This document shows positions 42,854 through 50,694 of a DNA stretch of 64,000 bases, piece after piece (position 1 is the stretch's first letter; each line of letters starts with the position of its first letter). The translations under genes were made by a program, and so were the position numbers. The stretch is from CAVQHY01 sp963712465 (GTDB lineage: Bacteria > Actinomycetota > Thermoleophilia > Gaiellales > Gaiellaceae), in NCBI GenBank assembly GCA_963712465.1, contig CAVQHY010000004.1:1-64000 (forward strand), read 5' to 3'. The notes under the pieces are model-generated. The model worked only from the letters and a program-made list of their open reading frames with translations. It did not search any database and was not told where the DNA came from.

Positions 42854-43078
42854 ATGCAGGCATCCGCAGAGACCAGCCAGCCGATGACGAACGGCGCCAC
42901 GGCCGGGCTCGAGAGCCCGCCACAGGCGATGGACGCCGAAAGGGCGCGTCTCGTCATCGACGAGCTGGGGCTGACCCTCGAGCTCGCGCGCCTGCGAATC
43001 GACGAGCTGCGTCGCGTGAGGCAGCTGCCGGCGCAGACGCCGCGAGAGCCGAACACCTCAGGAAGGAGCAGCAGATGA
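42854..43078 (+). CDS. Small helical protein, 74 residues (paralog B)
   Basis: Homologous to the preceding gene through the central helix (DELGLTLELARLRIDELRR) but with different ends. GGAGG precedes the ATG. The last codons overlap the next gene's start (ATGA), so it is co-translated with the membrane protein. Acidic and amphipathic; no known family; may bind the next gene's product or the large divergent regulator. Confidence 0.6.
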   Translation: MQASAETSQPMTNGATAGLESPPQAMDAERARLVIDELGLTLELARLRIDELRRVRQLPAQTPREPNTSGRSSR

Positions 43079-43575
43079 CACATCGATTTCGTCTTCCGAG
43101 TCCGGCGATGGTCGTCGCGATCGTCGCCCTCTTCATCGCGCTCAGCGGGTCGGCGGTAGCCGGCGTGCTGATCACGAGCGCCGACATCAAGGACGGCACG
43201 ATTCTCGGTCGAGACATCGCCAACAAGGCGATCACGTCGACCAAGCTCGCCCAGGGCAAGGGCAGCGGCCTGAACGCGGACAAGGTCGACAACCTCAGCT
43301 CCGAGCAGATGGTGGCAATGCCCGGGCCGGCGAGCACCGCTGTCGGCTTGCTGACGACACGCACGACGAACAACACGATCGCGCCGGGCGCTGCCGGCGA
43401 CTACACCGCAGCCTGCGCACCGGGGGAGAAGGCGACCGGGGGTGGATCGTCCAGCTTCGGGGCTGTGCTCACCCTCGACTCGCGGCCGAATACGGAGTCG
43501 TCCTGGTCGACGTTCGTAGCAAACGTCGGCGACCAGCCGGTTGCCCTCACGGTCTGGGTCGTATGTCTCCGCTAG
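43075..43575 (+). CDS. Membrane-anchored or secreted protein of unknown function
   Basis: A 166-residue protein starting MTHRFRLPSPAMVVAIVALF; the helix (residues 10-30, ending SGSAVAG) is a signal peptide or anchor. The mature part has the recurring DIKDGTILGRDIANKAITSTKLA type repeats, then a beta-rich C-terminus with one Cys pair (ACAPGEKATGGGSS and the last WVVCLR). Proteins with this signal block are numerous in some soil actinobacteria; their function is unknown. It overlaps the subtilase start by 13 bases. Confidence 0.7.
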   Translation: MTHRFRLPSPAMVVAIVALFIALSGSAVAGVLITSADIKDGTILGRDIANKAITSTKLAQGKGSGLNADKVDNLSSEQMVAMPGPASTAVGLLTTRTTNNTIAPGAAGDYTAACAPGEKATGGGSSSFGAVLTLDSRPNTESSWSTFVANVGDQPVALTVWVVCLR

Positions 43576-45557
43576 TTGCACGGCTTGTTCTCGGGGCGGC
43601 CGCTCTGCTCGCGTTCGCATGGCAGGGCGGCCACCCGGCCGTCGCCGGTCTGCTCGAACCGGCGGGCGTCCTCGCCCCACCGAGACCCGGCCACGCGCTC
43701 GACCCCCTGCTCGCGGAGCTGAACGCCACGCCGCAGCTGCCGCGGCCGCGCACGATCGCGTCCACGTGGGAGCACTGGATCGTCGGCGTCGACGGAGCCC
43801 GTGGGCTCGACCGCATCCGACACGTGCCTGGTGTGCAGGTGCTTCGCGTCGACCGCGGCCTGCGGTTCGCCGTCGTGCGCGCCGCGGGCTCGACCGTGCG
43901 CTCGCTCTCGAGACGGTCGTGGGTGCGGTACGTGCGATCGAGGACTCACCTGGTGCCCTTCGAGGCGCCGACCGACCCGTATCTGACGGGAGTCGACGCG
44001 GGCACCGGGAGGCCGTACGGATGGCACTTCTACGCCGTAGGGGCCGATGCCGCTCTGGCGAAGGCTCCGGGCGACCCGGGAATCGTCGTCGGCATCGTCG
44101 ACAGCGGCGCCGACGTCTCCCATCCGGATCTCGTGCCGAAGATCGCGGGGACGAACGGCGACGTCACCGACACGATCGGGCACGGCACGTTCGTCGCGGC
44201 ACTCGCCGCGGGCGCCGGAGGCGACGGGGTCGGGATGGCGGGCATCGGTGGCGCCTCGCGCCTGTTCATCGTGCGCGACAACCTCTTCACGGACGACTCG
44301 CTCGCATCCGGCATCCGCACGGCCGTGGACAGCGGTGCGCGGGTCATCAACATGTCGTTCGGCGGTTCGCAGGAGTCTGCCCCGCTTCTCGACGCAGTTG
44401 AGTACGCGGCCGAGAAGGGCGCCCTGCTCGTCGCGGCCGCCGGCAACGACCTCAGCAACTCGCCCTCGTATCCGGCGCTCTACCTCCAGCCTCCGAGCTC
44501 CGCGGGTGGGCGGTCGCTCGGGCTGGTCGTCGGGGCGAGCGACCCGAACGGAAACCGCGCCTACTTCTCGAACTACGGCGACTGGCTGAGCCTGCTCGCA
44601 CCCGGCGGCTGGACGGGGCCGACCTGCCCCTGGCACGGTGTGTTCAGCGCCGTACCGCGCAACGACAACCTCATCTTCGACCACATCGAGTGCTCCTCGG
44701 TCGTGGCGGACGCGTCAGGGAACAGGTGGGGCTACGCCGAGGGGACCAGCTTCTCGGCACCGATCGCAGCCGGTGCAGCCGCGCTCGTCTGGTCGGTCAA
44801 CAAGGAACTGAAGAACTTCCAGGTCGCGGACGTGCTCAAACGCTCCGCGCGCCGCCCCGCGGGGACGGGCTGGGCGGCGGACGTGGGCTGGGGGGTGCTC
44901 GACGTGGCCGCCGCCGTTGACGTGGCGGCCACGTACGACTCGGTTTCGCCCGTTCCCGAGCTTGTCTCGCCGCACCCCGTCTGGGCGGACACGGCGGTTC
45001 CCATTGCCTGGAGCGCAATCGACCGTGGCCACGGCGGTGGTACATCCAGCGGGATCGTTGCGTACGAGGTGCTCGTCCGGGTCGACGGTGGCACTCCCAC
45101 GGTGTGGCGCGCGGCGACGGCCAAGGGCCGGGGCACGTACGGTGGCAGGCTGGGCTCGACCTATGCCTTCTCGCTAAGAGTGACGGACGGCGCAGGGAAC
45201 GTTGCCGAGGACAAGCCCGTTCGCGTCAGCCTTCGCACGGCACGTACGAGGATCGTTCTCGCCCGCCGAGTCGTCACGACGAGCGCCGGAGGCCGGTTCA
45301 AGCTGGACGGCCAGCTCCGAGTACTCACGCCGGGCGGCAAGAGCGCCCTCGCCGGCGGCGTGTCGGTTCGCCTCATCGCGGGTGGAGCCGGTCGGCGAGC
45401 TCGAGTTCTCGGCTCCGCGCGTGTCGGAGCGGGCGGGCGGTTCTCGATCACTGCGGCAGGTCCAGCCCCCGGCACCTACGAAGCCGTCGTCGAGTTCGGC
45501 GGGACGAAGCGGCTCGAGCCCAGCTACAGCCGAAGCTTCACGCTGGTTAGCGGATGA
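43563..45557 (+). CDS. Secreted subtilisin-like (S8) serine protease
   Basis: A 664-residue preproprotein. After a signal peptide (about 1-28) and an N-terminal propeptide region (60-130), the catalytic triad is Asp180 (GIVDSGADVSHPD), His207 (GHGTFVAAL) and Ser396 (GTSFSAPIAAG), with oxyanion Asn295 (AAAGND). Beyond about 450 are two beta-sandwich domains, the last ending in an Ig-like repeat (LRVTDGAGNVAE). Probably extracellular. It is the last of the co-directional gene set from 42562, so it may process or degrade the other secreted products. Overlap with the upstream gene suggests coupling. Confidence 0.87.
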   Translation: MSPLVARLVLGAAALLAFAWQGGHPAVAGLLEPAGVLAPPRPGHALDPLLAELNATPQLPRPRTIASTWEHWIVGVDGARGLDRIRHVPGVQVLRVDRGLRFAVVRAAGSTVRSLSRRSWVRYVRSRTHLVPFEAPTDPYLTGVDAGTGRPYGWHFYAVGADAALAKAPGDPGIVVGIVDSGADVSHPDLVPKIAGTNGDVTDTIGHGTFVAALAAGAGGDGVGMAGIGGASRLFIVRDNLFTDDSLASGIRTAVDSGARVINMSFGGSQESAPLLDAVEYAAEKGALLVAAAGNDLSNSPSYPALYLQPPSSAGGRSLGLVVGASDPNGNRAYFSNYGDWLSLLAPGGWTGPTCPWHGVFSAVPRNDNLIFDHIECSSVVADASGNRWGYAEGTSFSAPIAAGAAALVWSVNKELKNFQVADVLKRSARRPAGTGWAADVGWGVLDVAAAVDVAATYDSVSPVPELVSPHPVWADTAVPIAWSAIDRGHGGGTSSGIVAYEVLVRVDGGTPTVWRAATAKGRGTYGGRLGSTYAFSLRVTDGAGNVAEDKPVRVSLRTARTRIVLARRVVTTSAGGRFKLDGQLRVLTPGGKSALAGGVSVRLIAGGAGRRARVLGSARVGAGGRFSITAAGPAPGTYEAVVEFGGTKRLEPSYSRSFTLVSG

Positions 45558-45606
45558 GAGGGTGAGGTTCCCAAAGCCGGCGAGCTGACGGCACCTGGGC
45601 AGGCCC

Positions 45607-47238
45607 CTACCAGGCGAAAGCCGAGTCGGCGTAGAGAGACTCGCCCTCGACCAGCGTGAGCACGACCCGGGCGTCGCCGATCGGGCCGGCGCCCGGGTCG
45701 TCGATGTCGCGGTCGAGGACGACGAGGTCGGCGAGCTTGCCGACCTCGATCGAGCCGGTCTCCATGTCGAGGTGGTTGACGTAAGCCGAGCCGAGCGTGA
45801 ACGCCTCGACGGCCGTGTCGAGGTCGAGGCGCTCGCCGGGAAGGAAGGGCTCGTGGTCGCGTGCGTCCGTGTCGACGCGCGTTACCGCGACCTCGATCTG
45901 CGGGAGGGGATTCTGCGTCGAGACGGTCCAGTCGCTGCCGAACGCAAGCCGGGCGCCGGCGCGGTGGAGGCTGCCGAACGGGTACATCGTTGCGGCCTGG
46001 GTCTCGGAGATGAACGGCAGGGTCAGCTCGTCGACGTAGGGGCTCGAGCACGCCCACAGCGGCTGGCAGTTCGCGACCACCCCGAGCTCGCGGAAGCGGG
46101 GCTGGTCGTCGGGATGCACGAGCTGGAGGTGGCAGATGTGATGGCGCGAGTCGCGCCCGCCGTTCGTGCGCAGCGCCGCCTCGAACGCGTCGAGCGACTC
46201 GCGGACGGCCCGGTCGCCGATCGCGTGAATCTGCACCTGGAAGCCCGACGCGTCGAGCAGCGTGACGTCTCTATTGAGGCGCTCGGGCTCGAACAGGCTC
46301 TGGCCTTGCTCCCCGTTGGTGAAGGGCTCGAGGAGGCCGGCAGTGAAGTTCTCCATCACGCCATCCTGGAAGAGCTTCGCGCCGCGAATGCGCAGCCGGC
46401 CGACCTCGCCGCGAGCCGCGCTCAGCTCCTCGAGCTGCTCCTCGCCGCTGTCGTGTGTCCAGTACAGGTCGGCCTCGGTGCGCATCGTCAGCTCGCCGCG
46501 CTCGGCGAGAGCGCGGAAGGCCGGGAGCATCATCGACTCGAGCTTCGCCTCCTGCCAGGCCGTCAGGCCGAGCCGGTGCGCCTCGGACTGCGCGAGCAGG
46601 ATCCCGCGCTCCCAGTCGGCCTGAGTCGGCGAGGGGAGGAGCCGCGACACGACATGGCGCACCTCCTCCTGCAGCGTCCCGGACGGAGCGCCCGAGGCGT
46701 CGCGCTCGATCCGGCCGTCGGGCGGGTCGGACGTGGCGGCCGTGATCCCGGCGAGCTCCAGCGCACGCGAGTTCACCCAGGCCGCGTGCCCGTCGCGATT
46801 CTCGAGGTACACCGGGCGATCGGGGACGATCGCGTCCAGATCGGAGGCGAGCCCGATGCCGCCGGGGAACGCGTTCGTCGACCAGCCGTCACCCACGATC
46901 CACTCCAGCTCGGGATGCTCCCCCGCGTACCGCGCGACGGCGTCAAGGTACTGCTCGCGCGTTCGCAGGTCGAAGAGACCGCACCCGGAGAGCGTCAGCC
47001 CGCCGCTGGCGACGTGGATGTGGGCGTCCTGGAAACCGGGGAGAACGGTACGCCCCTCGAGCTCGACGACCCGGGTCTTCAGGCTTGCAAGCTCGGCGAC
47101 TTCGGCGGAGCTCCCGACCGCGAGGACGCGGCCGCGGGCGACCGCCACCGCCTCGGCGTGCGGATTTGCTGCGTCGATCGTGCGGACCGAGCCGCCGGTG
47201 AAAACGAGGTCTGCCTGGGCCATGGCGCGGCCGGACAT
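45607..47238 (-). CDS. Amidohydrolase, YtcJ-like exocyclic amidase/hydrolase family
   Basis: A 543-residue metallo-dependent hydrolase. The N-terminal strand domain ends in GRTVLPGFQDAHIHVASGG, where His73 and His75 bind metal; later motifs include QIHAIGDRAVRE, LQLVHPDD and FGSDWTV with the catalytic Asp. It matches the long YtcJ/amidohydrolase_3 family (about 530-560 residues); substrates are N-substituted amides or unknown. The ATG at 47238 has a TAGGTAG-like ribosome binding site. It is divergent from the vapBC pair by only a few bases. Confidence 0.85.
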   Translation of the reverse strand: MSGRAMAQADLVFTGGSVRTIDAANPHAEAVAVARGRVLAVGSSAEVAELASLKTRVVELEGRTVLPGFQDAHIHVASGGLTLSGCGLFDLRTREQYLDAVARYAGEHPELEWIVGDGWSTNAFPGGIGLASDLDAIVPDRPVYLENRDGHAAWVNSRALELAGITAATSDPPDGRIERDASGAPSGTLQEEVRHVVSRLLPSPTQADWERGILLAQSEAHRLGLTAWQEAKLESMMLPAFRALAERGELTMRTEADLYWTHDSGEEQLEELSAARGEVGRLRIRGAKLFQDGVMENFTAGLLEPFTNGEQGQSLFEPERLNRDVTLLDASGFQVQIHAIGDRAVRESLDAFEAALRTNGGRDSRHHICHLQLVHPDDQPRFRELGVVANCQPLWACSSPYVDELTLPFISETQAATMYPFGSLHRAGARLAFGSDWTVSTQNPLPQIEVAVTRVDTDARDHEPFLPGERLDLDTAVEAFTLGSAYVNHLDMETGSIEVGKLADLVVLDRDIDDPGAGPIGDARVVLTLVEGESLYADSAFAW

Positions 47239-47266
47239 GCTACCTACATGTGATATGGTGCGCTGC

Positions 47267-47494
47267 ATGGGACATATCCAGATTCGCAATGTCCCCGACG
47301 ATCTCCACCGAAAACTGAAGGCCCGCGCCGCCGCGAAGGGGATGACGCTCTCGGACTATCTGCTCGCCGAGGTGCGCGAGCTGGCGGAGACGCCCACGAT
47401 GGAGGAGATCGTCGCGCGTGTCCGTGCTCGCTCTCTCCCTGATCTCGACGGGCTCCCGACCGAGGTCGTCCGACAGGCCCGCGACGCCGGGTGA
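47267..47494 (+). CDS. vapB: VapB/FitA-type antitoxin
   Basis: A 75-residue ribbon-helix-helix protein: MGHIQIRNVPDDLHRKLKA (first strand plus helix), LSDYLLAEVRELAE second helix, and a C-terminal toxin-wrapping tail (PTMEEIVARVRAR). It binds its own promoter and neutralises the VapC. ATG 47267 and 47255 are both possible. The toxin gene overlaps by four bases. Confidence 0.85.
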   Translation: MGHIQIRNVPDDLHRKLKARAAAKGMTLSDYLLAEVRELAETPTMEEIVARVRARSLPDLDGLPTEVVRQARDAG

Positions 47495-47886
47495 TCGTCC
47501 TCGACGCGTCCGCGGCGGTCGAGCTCCTCGCCGGGAGCGGCGCCCGGAGCGAATGGGTCGCCGAGCGGTTGCTCGAGGCGGACGGAATCCACGTCCCGCA
47601 CGTGCTGGACGTCGAGGTCGTGTCGGCGCTGCAGGGCCTCGTACAGCGCGGGAAGATCACGACCGGCACGGCAGGAGAGGGTCTCCAGACGCTCAGCGAG
47701 CTGCCGCTCCGCCGTTACCCGGCGGTCCTGCTCCTCGAGCGGATCTGGTCGCTTCGCGACCGCCTGACTGCCTACGACGCGACGTACGTCGCGCTTGCGG
47801 AGGCGCTGGAGGCCGAGCTGGTGACGACGGATCTTCAGCTTGCCCGAGCAGGTGGCCACGCTGCCCGGATCTCCGCGCCGTCGTAG
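47491..47886 (+). CDS. vapC: VapC-type PIN-domain ribonuclease toxin
   Basis: A 131-residue PIN protein: first strand MIVLDASAAVELLAG with the catalytic Asp5, Glu in DVEVVSALQG, the YDATYVALAEAL Asp and TTDLQLARAG Asp near the C-terminus. All four acidic positions are present, so it should be active. The GTG start overlaps the antitoxin stop (GTGA). Full length, unlike the remnant at 8590-8997. Confidence 0.88.
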   Translation: MIVLDASAAVELLAGSGARSEWVAERLLEADGIHVPHVLDVEVVSALQGLVQRGKITTGTAGEGLQTLSELPLRRYPAVLLLERIWSLRDRLTAYDATYVALAEALEAELVTTDLQLARAGGHAARISAPS

Positions 47887-47890
47887 CCCG

Positions 47891-48706
47891 GTGAGCCGGG
47901 GCAACGCAAACGCGGCTGCAGACCGTCTCCGCGCCCGGGGGATCGCCGCGCCGGACGTCGCCGTCGTCCTCGGCTCGGGCCTCGGCGCTTTCGCCGACGC
48001 GATCGAGGGCGCGATCTCCGTCGGCACCGACGAGCTCCCCGGCTATCCGAGCAGCGCGGTCGAGGGCCACGATGGGCGGCTGGTGTTCGGGACGCTCGAA
48101 GGACGGGCCGTGCTCGTGCTCGCCGGCCGCGTCCACTACTACGAGGGGTTCTCGCTCGCCGAGGTCGCGTTTCCCGTCCGGGTGCTCGCGGCGCTCGGCG
48201 GGCGGAGGCTGATCCTCACGTGTGCGGCGGGCGGCGTCGCCGACACGCTCGTCCCAGGCTCGCTGATGCTCCTCTCCGATCACCTGAACCTGATCGGGGA
48301 CTCACCGCTTCGCGGCCCGAACAGCCCGGACGCGGGGCCCCGTTTTCCCGACATGTCGGCCGTCTACGATCCCGGGCTTCGCGCCGCGTTCCACGCTGCG
48401 GCGGCGGAGCTGGGCCTCCCGCTCGAGGACGGGGTCTATGCGGCGTTTGCGGGCCCGCAGTACGAGACTCCGGCCGAGATCCGGATGGCACGCACGCTCG
48501 GCGCCGATGCGGTGGGGATGTCCACGGTGCCCGAGGCGATCGCCGCGCGGCACGCGGGTATCCGCGTAGCAGCGCTTGCGCTGATCACGAACAGGGCTGC
48601 CGGGCTGGCGCCGGGAGAGCTCTCGCACGACGAGGTGCTCGAAGCAGGACGCGCGGCGGCCGGCTCGGTGGCCGAACTGCTCGCCGCCGTCGTTCGACGC
48701 CTCTAG
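47891..48706 (+). CDS. Purine nucleoside phosphorylase, trimeric class
   Basis: A 271-residue enzyme of the PNP/MTAP class: VVLGSGLGAFAD phosphate loop, LAGRVHYYEGF, LTCAAGGV, GPQYETPAEIRM (Glu that binds the sugar/base), VGMSTVPEA and ALITNRAAGLA (Asn/Arg base contact). It cleaves (deoxy)inosine/guanosine with phosphate. The GTG start lies five bases after the VapC stop, so it may be co-transcribed with the toxin pair by proximity. Name may be punA-like. Confidence 0.88.
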   Translation: MSRGNANAAADRLRARGIAAPDVAVVLGSGLGAFADAIEGAISVGTDELPGYPSSAVEGHDGRLVFGTLEGRAVLVLAGRVHYYEGFSLAEVAFPVRVLAALGGRRLILTCAAGGVADTLVPGSLMLLSDHLNLIGDSPLRGPNSPDAGPRFPDMSAVYDPGLRAAFHAAAAELGLPLEDGVYAAFAGPQYETPAEIRMARTLGADAVGMSTVPEAIAARHAGIRVAALALITNRAAGLAPGELSHDEVLEAGRAAAGSVAELLAAVVRRL

Positions 48707-48724
48707 TGCTTCGGGGCGGAGCAA

Positions 48725-49387
48725 CTAGCCCGGGTGGTACCAGGGCGGGCCGGCGATCGCGTCCGCGAGCGCGTGCCGACCGTCGCGGAGCACGGGCGGG
48801 CCGTGCGTGACGAGGACCCGCTCGACGTCGAGCTCGAGCAGCGGCTCGAGGGTCGGGTAGAGATGCCTGCGGGCTCGCGCAACCTGGTTCTCGTCGAGGC
48901 GCCTGTAGGTCCAGACGCGCAGGGCGCCGTCGCCGAAGACGACCGCGTCGCCGAAGGCGAGCGCCCTGTGCGACGGTAGATAGATCGGCATCTCGTACCG
49001 GCGCGGCTTGCCGATCGTGAGCGCGGTCGCCCCGCCCGGGAGCGAACGGCCCGGAACGATCTCCAGAAAGCCCTCGGTGTCGGAGAGTCGCTTCGCGACC
49101 GCGGGATGACCCCAGATCGTGGCGCCGCGGTCCTCGAAGCGACGTCGAAGCTCCTCCGCGCTGCGAACGTGGTAGGGGATCGTGATCAGGATCGAGACGC
49201 GGTCGCCGCCGAGCGTGCCGAGCGTGTCCGTCGTGCTCCCGTCGTCGGGCGGGAGGAGCGGGTCGACGAGCAGGAGCTCGTCCCCGGCGACGAGCGCGAA
49301 GGACGCCACCTCGCTGCCGAACTCCCCCGGGTGCCACTCGGGGTGGCGGGCAGTCCAGCGCCAGAGCCCCTCGCCGAGCCTCTCCAC
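48725..49387 (-). CDS. MBL-like fold protein lacking the HxHxDH motif
   Basis: A 220-residue protein that follows the metallo-beta-lactamase fold order: VAGDELLLVDPLLPPDD, then ILITIPYHVRSAEEL where the HxHxDH should be, GHPAVAKRL, FGDAVVFGDG and VLVTHGPPVL. The key first motif is absent, so metal binding is doubtful. GTG start six bases after TACGGT on the minus strand, with a hexamer repeat array immediately upstream of this box. Cellular role unknown. Confidence 0.65.
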   Translation of the reverse strand: MERLGEGLWRWTARHPEWHPGEFGSEVASFALVAGDELLLVDPLLPPDDGSTTDTLGTLGGDRVSILITIPYHVRSAEELRRRFEDRGATIWGHPAVAKRLSDTEGFLEIVPGRSLPGGATALTIGKPRRYEMPIYLPSHRALAFGDAVVFGDGALRVWTYRRLDENQVARARRHLYPTLEPLLELDVERVLVTHGPPVLRDGRHALADAIAGPPWYHPG

Positions 49388-49400
49388 GCCTGCACCGTAT

Positions 49401-49454
49401 CCGAGCCCGAGCCCGAGCCCGAGCCCTAGCCCTAGCCCTAGCCATAGCCCGAGC
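49401..49454 (+). repeat. Nine-unit hexamer repeat beside a promoter
   Basis: 4 x CCGAGC, 3 x CCTAGC, 1 x CATAGC, 1 x CCGAGC, continuous. Its near end is one base upstream of the -10 box (49394-49399) of the MBL-like gene, so the array spans the spacer and -35 positions. Slippage would move the sequence around the promoter. Confidence 0.8.
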
Positions 49455-49459
49455 CTCCG

Positions 49460-49558
49460 TCACGATCCCGTCGCTTGTGTTGCATCACTCCCGCTCGAGC
49501 TCCAGATCTGATCGGGCTCGCTCGCACGAGTGATGCAACACAAGGGCGCGTTCGTGAC
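49460..49558. mobile_element. MITE-like inverted repeat
   Basis: The outer seven-base inverted repeat GTCACGA/TCGTGAC encloses a perfect 17-base arm (CTTGTGTTGCATCACTC at 49474-49490 against 49528-49544) around a 37-base loop. It carries no gene. CACAAGGGCGC at its right end is identical to part of the REP-like hairpin at 30363-30409. Confidence 0.6.
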
Positions 49559-49585
49559 ACCCGGGCGGGTGCGGAGCAGCCGGTG

Positions 49586-50551
49586 CTAGCGAAACGTCGG
49601 GATGACCCGCTCGCCGACGAGACGGATCGCCTCGGCCGGGTCCGGCCCGAGCGGGCCGCCCAGGTTCGCCTGCGTCACGCCTGCGGCTGCGAGGCCCTCG
49701 ATCGCGGCGACGGCGTCCTCGGGCATGCCGACGATCGCGAGCCCGAGCATCTCGTCGGTGACGGCCGAGGCGGCCTCCTCGTAGCGTCCCGCGTCGATCA
49801 GGAGCCTCACAGGCTCGAAGTGCTCGCTCGAGAGCCCGACCGCCGCGAGCGCTTCGTCCTCGAGGTACGGGCCGAAGTACGCGATCATCGGCCGCGCTGT
49901 AGCGGCCGCCTCAGCGCGACCTTCCGCGAGGGCGAGCCAGGCGCAGCCGGCGATGTCGAGCTCGTCGGGGTCGCGGCCGGCTCGCTCGGCGCCCGCGCGA
50001 ACGGCTGCGACCATGCGGCCCGCCGAGCCGGGGGGTGTCACCATCGGGAGCGCACCGTCGCCGATCGCCCCGGCCAGCTCGAGGTACTCGCGGCCCCAGG
50101 CGCACACGTAGATCGGCACCTCGGCACGGCGCGGCGTGAGACGGAGGTAGCGCTGGCCGTTCGCCTCGCCTCGGAGGAGAGCGCGGATCTCCGAGGTTGC
50201 GGTGCGTGTCCGCTCGAGAACGTCGGACGGGTCGTGGCCCGCCCACGCGACCATGTCCCCCGTGTGGAGCCCGAGGCCGAGCAGGGCCCGGCCGCCGGAG
50301 AGCTCGTCCAGGGTCGCGATCCACGCGGCGATCTCGGCCGGGTCGGTGGTGTAGGGATTGGTGCCGACGACCCCGATGCCGACCCGGCTCGTCGCTGCGG
50401 CCGCGGCCGAAGCAAGCGCCCAGGCGTGGTGGAGGTAGAGGTCGTGCGAGAACCACACCTGGTCGAAGCCCACGTCCTCGGCGATCGTCGCCAGGCGAAC
50501 GAGCTCGCGCGGGGGAGCCTGGTGCTGGATCAGGCGGAGGCCGAAGCGCAC
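49586..50551 (-). CDS. LLM class F420-dependent oxidoreductase
   Basis: A 321-residue luciferase-like monooxygenase-fold protein: MRFGLRLIQHQAPPRELVR, VWFSHDLYLHHAWALASAAAA, GVVGTNPYTTDPAEIA and LGLGLHTGDM follow the F420-binding subfamily. Its electron donor is probably F420H2 rather than FMN (inferred from the subfamily). GTG start six bases after TAGGAT, another leaderless example. No partner gene. Confidence 0.84.
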   Translation of the reverse strand: MRFGLRLIQHQAPPRELVRLATIAEDVGFDQVWFSHDLYLHHAWALASAAAAATSRVGIGVVGTNPYTTDPAEIAAWIATLDELSGGRALLGLGLHTGDMVAWAGHDPSDVLERTRTATSEIRALLRGEANGQRYLRLTPRRAEVPIYVCAWGREYLELAGAIGDGALPMVTPPGSAGRMVAAVRAGAERAGRDPDELDIAGCAWLALAEGRAEAAATARPMIAYFGPYLEDEALAAVGLSSEHFEPVRLLIDAGRYEEAASAVTDEMLGLAIVGMPEDAVAAIEGLAAAGVTQANLGGPLGPDPAEAIRLVGERVIPTFR

Positions 50552-50694
50552 CGCGCGATCCTAGTATCGGCCGGGATCTGCCAGGGGTTGCTGCGCCGTC
50601 ACGCGTAACCGTTTCGTAAGCCCGCACGAGTTGAACCACGTGCCGGAGCTGTAGCCTCCCGGAAGGGGTGAAGGGACGAGCGGTGGGGCGACCG

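Noticed and set aside
49401..49454. CCCTAG repeats as a telomere-like sequence
   Set aside because: Only nine mixed hexamers inside a gene-dense region beside a promoter; nothing suggests a chromosome end.
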